Source: Certhia americana
Lineage: Eukaryota; Chordata; Aves; Passeriformes; Certhiidae
Direction: 5' to 3'
Length of the DNA stretch: 64,000 nt
NCBI GenBank assembly: GCA_018697195.1
Contig: CM031879.1
Location: 29,020,473-29,084,472 of the forward strand
Both the position numbers and the translations under genes were made by a program. Below, piece after piece: positions 62,050 through 64,000 of the stretch. The number at the start of each line of letters is the position of its first letter. Position 1 is the first letter of the stretch. The notes under the pieces were generated by a model. It was given only the letters and a program-made list of their open reading frames with translations. It was not told where the DNA came from and did not search any database.

Positions 62050-62965
62050 AGGACAGGGAGAGGGGAGGCCATGTGAGCCCTAGGCCAAGATGAAACTTCC
62101 AAAGCATGAATCCTGCCTGAATGAGAGAAAGAAGAGACCAAATGAGAAGTGAAGAGACACAGCATGAGACCTAATGTCAGGAGAGACAAAGAATCCTAAA
62201 TTGGAAGGAAGATTGAAGGAGTTGCCTAGTTTTAAGCTGGACTTCTCTTGTAAGGCCATAGAGAATGGCCTGAATAACCCTGTAACATATGAAATGCTTT
62301 TAGGGTTATGCAAAGCTCTAGTCATAGCTGTGAACTGATGTAACTGTGATCTAATGGAAAAATTTGAACAGAGAAAGACCAAGAGAGAGAGAGATGATGA
62401 CCTCTGCCCAATAAGGGACGACCTCTGTTTCTTGAGATGAAGATGAAATAGATAAAGAGAACTCTTGTTTTAGACTAGAAAAGGCATCCTTAAACTGTAC
62501 CCTAATAAGCTGATATGGCCCATGAGCGGCTGCGGAAAGCTGACTCATTGGATGGACTTCACTATGACAAATTTCTTCCCTTGGGTGGGCCATTTGTGGA
62601 CTGTGAGGGCATGAGAGAACTGGTATCTTGTGGAAAACCTCTATGGTATACAAGGGAGACTCTTCTCCCTTGGTGAATTTAGAAGTGATTGTTCTAGGTG
62701 TGGTAAACTGACTGATAATCCCAGGTTTTGTCTCTTTTTTAAGTTATCAGTGGAAAAGTGAACAGTTGGTGGGGGGAGGAGAAGTGTTTTGAAGGTTTCA
62801 TTCTGATTCTTGTTCTGTTTTTCTTTTAGTGCTAGTTAATAAAGGTTTTATTACTTTTAAATTTAAGCCTGCTCTGCTCTTTTCCTGGTCCTATCTCACA
62901 GCAGAAATTGAGGGACTATATTCTAGTGGGTGCACTGGCACTTGGCTAGTGCCAAATCCATGACA
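62050..62965 (+). mobile_element. LTR of an avian endogenous retrovirus, left end uncertain
   Basis: The right end is clear: 'ttcttttagtgctagttaataaaggttttattacttttaaatttaagcctgctctgct' contains an AATAAA signal at 62838-62843, followed by U5-like text to 'gccaaatccatgaca' at 62965. This terminus is one I recall as widespread in songbird-type genomes (its complement begins TGTCATGG). About 780 bases of AG-rich sequence upstream of the signal has U3 character, but I could not fix the TG start or find the target duplication. No retroviral gene follows, so it is a solo or truncated LTR. Confidence 0.65.
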
Positions 62966-64000
62966 TTGTGCCAGCACACATGATGCAGAATAGGGTGTTG
63001 GCAGCCCGGCACTCCCTCCAGGCAGAGGGCAAAGCCAGACAAAGAGGAATTAGGGTGATAAACAATAGGGAGAGGGGACATATGTGTTAAAATGTAATAT
63101 TTCTACTGAGAAACCACAGTGAAGCTGTGGTCAGCCTCCAGACAAGAACCAGCTGGAGGGAAGCAGGAAGCTGGAGGCAGAATTTTCTCTGTGGCAGAGA
63201 AATCAGTAAGAAGGAAGGGTTTTCCAAATGGCACTATTGCATGTGAAACCATTGTGAGCAATACCTGCAGGTCCCTAGGTGCCAAGTGTGAGCTACTGCA
63301 CTAACCAGAGACATGCTCCGTATTTGAAAAACATCTTGATTACTTTTTCAAAATTCAGCCAGCTTCTGGGAAAGCAAAGTCACAGTTGTGGAGTGACTCA
63401 GTTACTCTTATAAGAGAAAGATTTTTGGGAACATATAGTGCGAAGCTAATGGGAAGTAGAGAAAAGGAAGCACGAAAAAAGCTCAGAACATGAATCACCT
63501 TTAAACTCCAACAGTATAATCATTACTATAATTAAATCCTCATAATTTAAGTTATGCTTCACTCAACAGAAAATTGATGACTTATGTTTTAATGGGAATT
63601 TTACTGTATTCTGGTAATCTGTTTTGTATAAATTAAGTCTCTAAGGTGAAATAATCATTTTGAAGCATACATTTGTTTGGATTTTCTTTCACACTACAAC
63701 AGCTCTTATTCTAAAAGTGGCTAAAGCTGTCATAATTTGGGAATAAAGAAATGTTTTACTTTCCGTGGTATTAATTAAATAAGAAACACACTGACAACAG
63801 GAGACTTATCAGAAAGGAAAGAAAAAATAAATGGAACACTAATCCCTAGCACTTAGCGCTTATGCTCGAAGAAGTGTCAATTATTTTAGTCTAAATCCCT
63901 TTACTATCCAAAGCACAAGAATCTTTTCTTTTCACCAACATATACTTGAGACTTAGCTTGTTTATCTGATGTGCAGAAGAAAGCAGTAGTCCCTGGCTTG
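62966..64000. other. Unique noncoding stretch to window end
   Basis: 62980-63300 is GC-richer than the rest; 63300-64000 is AT-rich. Nothing is recognised. The complementary open frames at 63103-63304 are short and unidentified. Confidence 0.45.

Noticed and set aside
1..64000. CRISPR arrays, tRNA or rRNA genes, bacterial operons, integrons
   Set aside because: None seen. Direct repeats are microsatellites or target-site duplications, and the repeat content is avian.

Overview
The window looks like a gene-poor, AT-rich stretch of a bird nuclear genome, either intergenic or inside a very large intron. The strongest evidence is at least nine dispersed fragments of the CR1 non-LTR retrotransposon. 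Several end in typical CR1 3' tails, with short ATTCTATG- or ATTCTGTG-like repeats, and two still encode recognisable reverse-transcriptase peptides. Several solitary retroviral LTRs are also present. One at 62.0-63.0 kb has an end sequence that I recall from songbirds and related birds, so a passerine is plausible but not proven. I see no bacterial-type genes, tRNA, rRNA or CRISPR.

Layout: 1-5.3 kb is unique AT-rich DNA with T/G-rich low complexity, followed by a short CR1 tail (5.34-5.52 kb). At 6.2-6.7 kb there is a palindrome carrying an octamer motif and a run of 30 A. At 10.6-10.75 kb there is a (TG)19 microsatellite in a long G/T tract. At 11.5-12.4 kb there is a minus-strand CR1 reverse-transcriptase remnant, with a locally generated hairpin, next to a probable minus-strand LTR. 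At 20.46-20.63 kb there is a weak CR1 tail, and at 21.9 kb a TA-rich microsatellite.

At 22.61-24.28 kb lies the best-resolved structure: one minus-strand CR1 split into three pieces by two solo LTRs from different families, each flanked by a perfect target-site duplication. More CR1 pieces lie at 25.3-25.67, 27.76-28.8 (minus) and 29.1-29.43 kb (plus). A second copy of one of the two LTR families lies at 40.77-41.55 kb on the plus strand, with a 125-base internal expansion. Further features are a CR1 tail at 43.35-43.53 kb, a different LTR at 46.38-46.88 kb (minus), the most intact CR1 at 58.84-59.62 kb (plus), a CR1 scrap at 61.57-61.67 kb and an LTR at about 62.05-62.97 kb (plus).

No protein-coding gene can be called with confidence. 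Two minus-strand open frames (36.75-37.09 kb and 40.32-40.61 kb) have non-repetitive composition and are listed as weak exon candidates. All short ORFs elsewhere are best read as chance frames in AT-rich or repeat DNA. No new biological system is evident. The most informative content is the nested insertion history and a possibly uncatalogued LTR family with two copies in the window.
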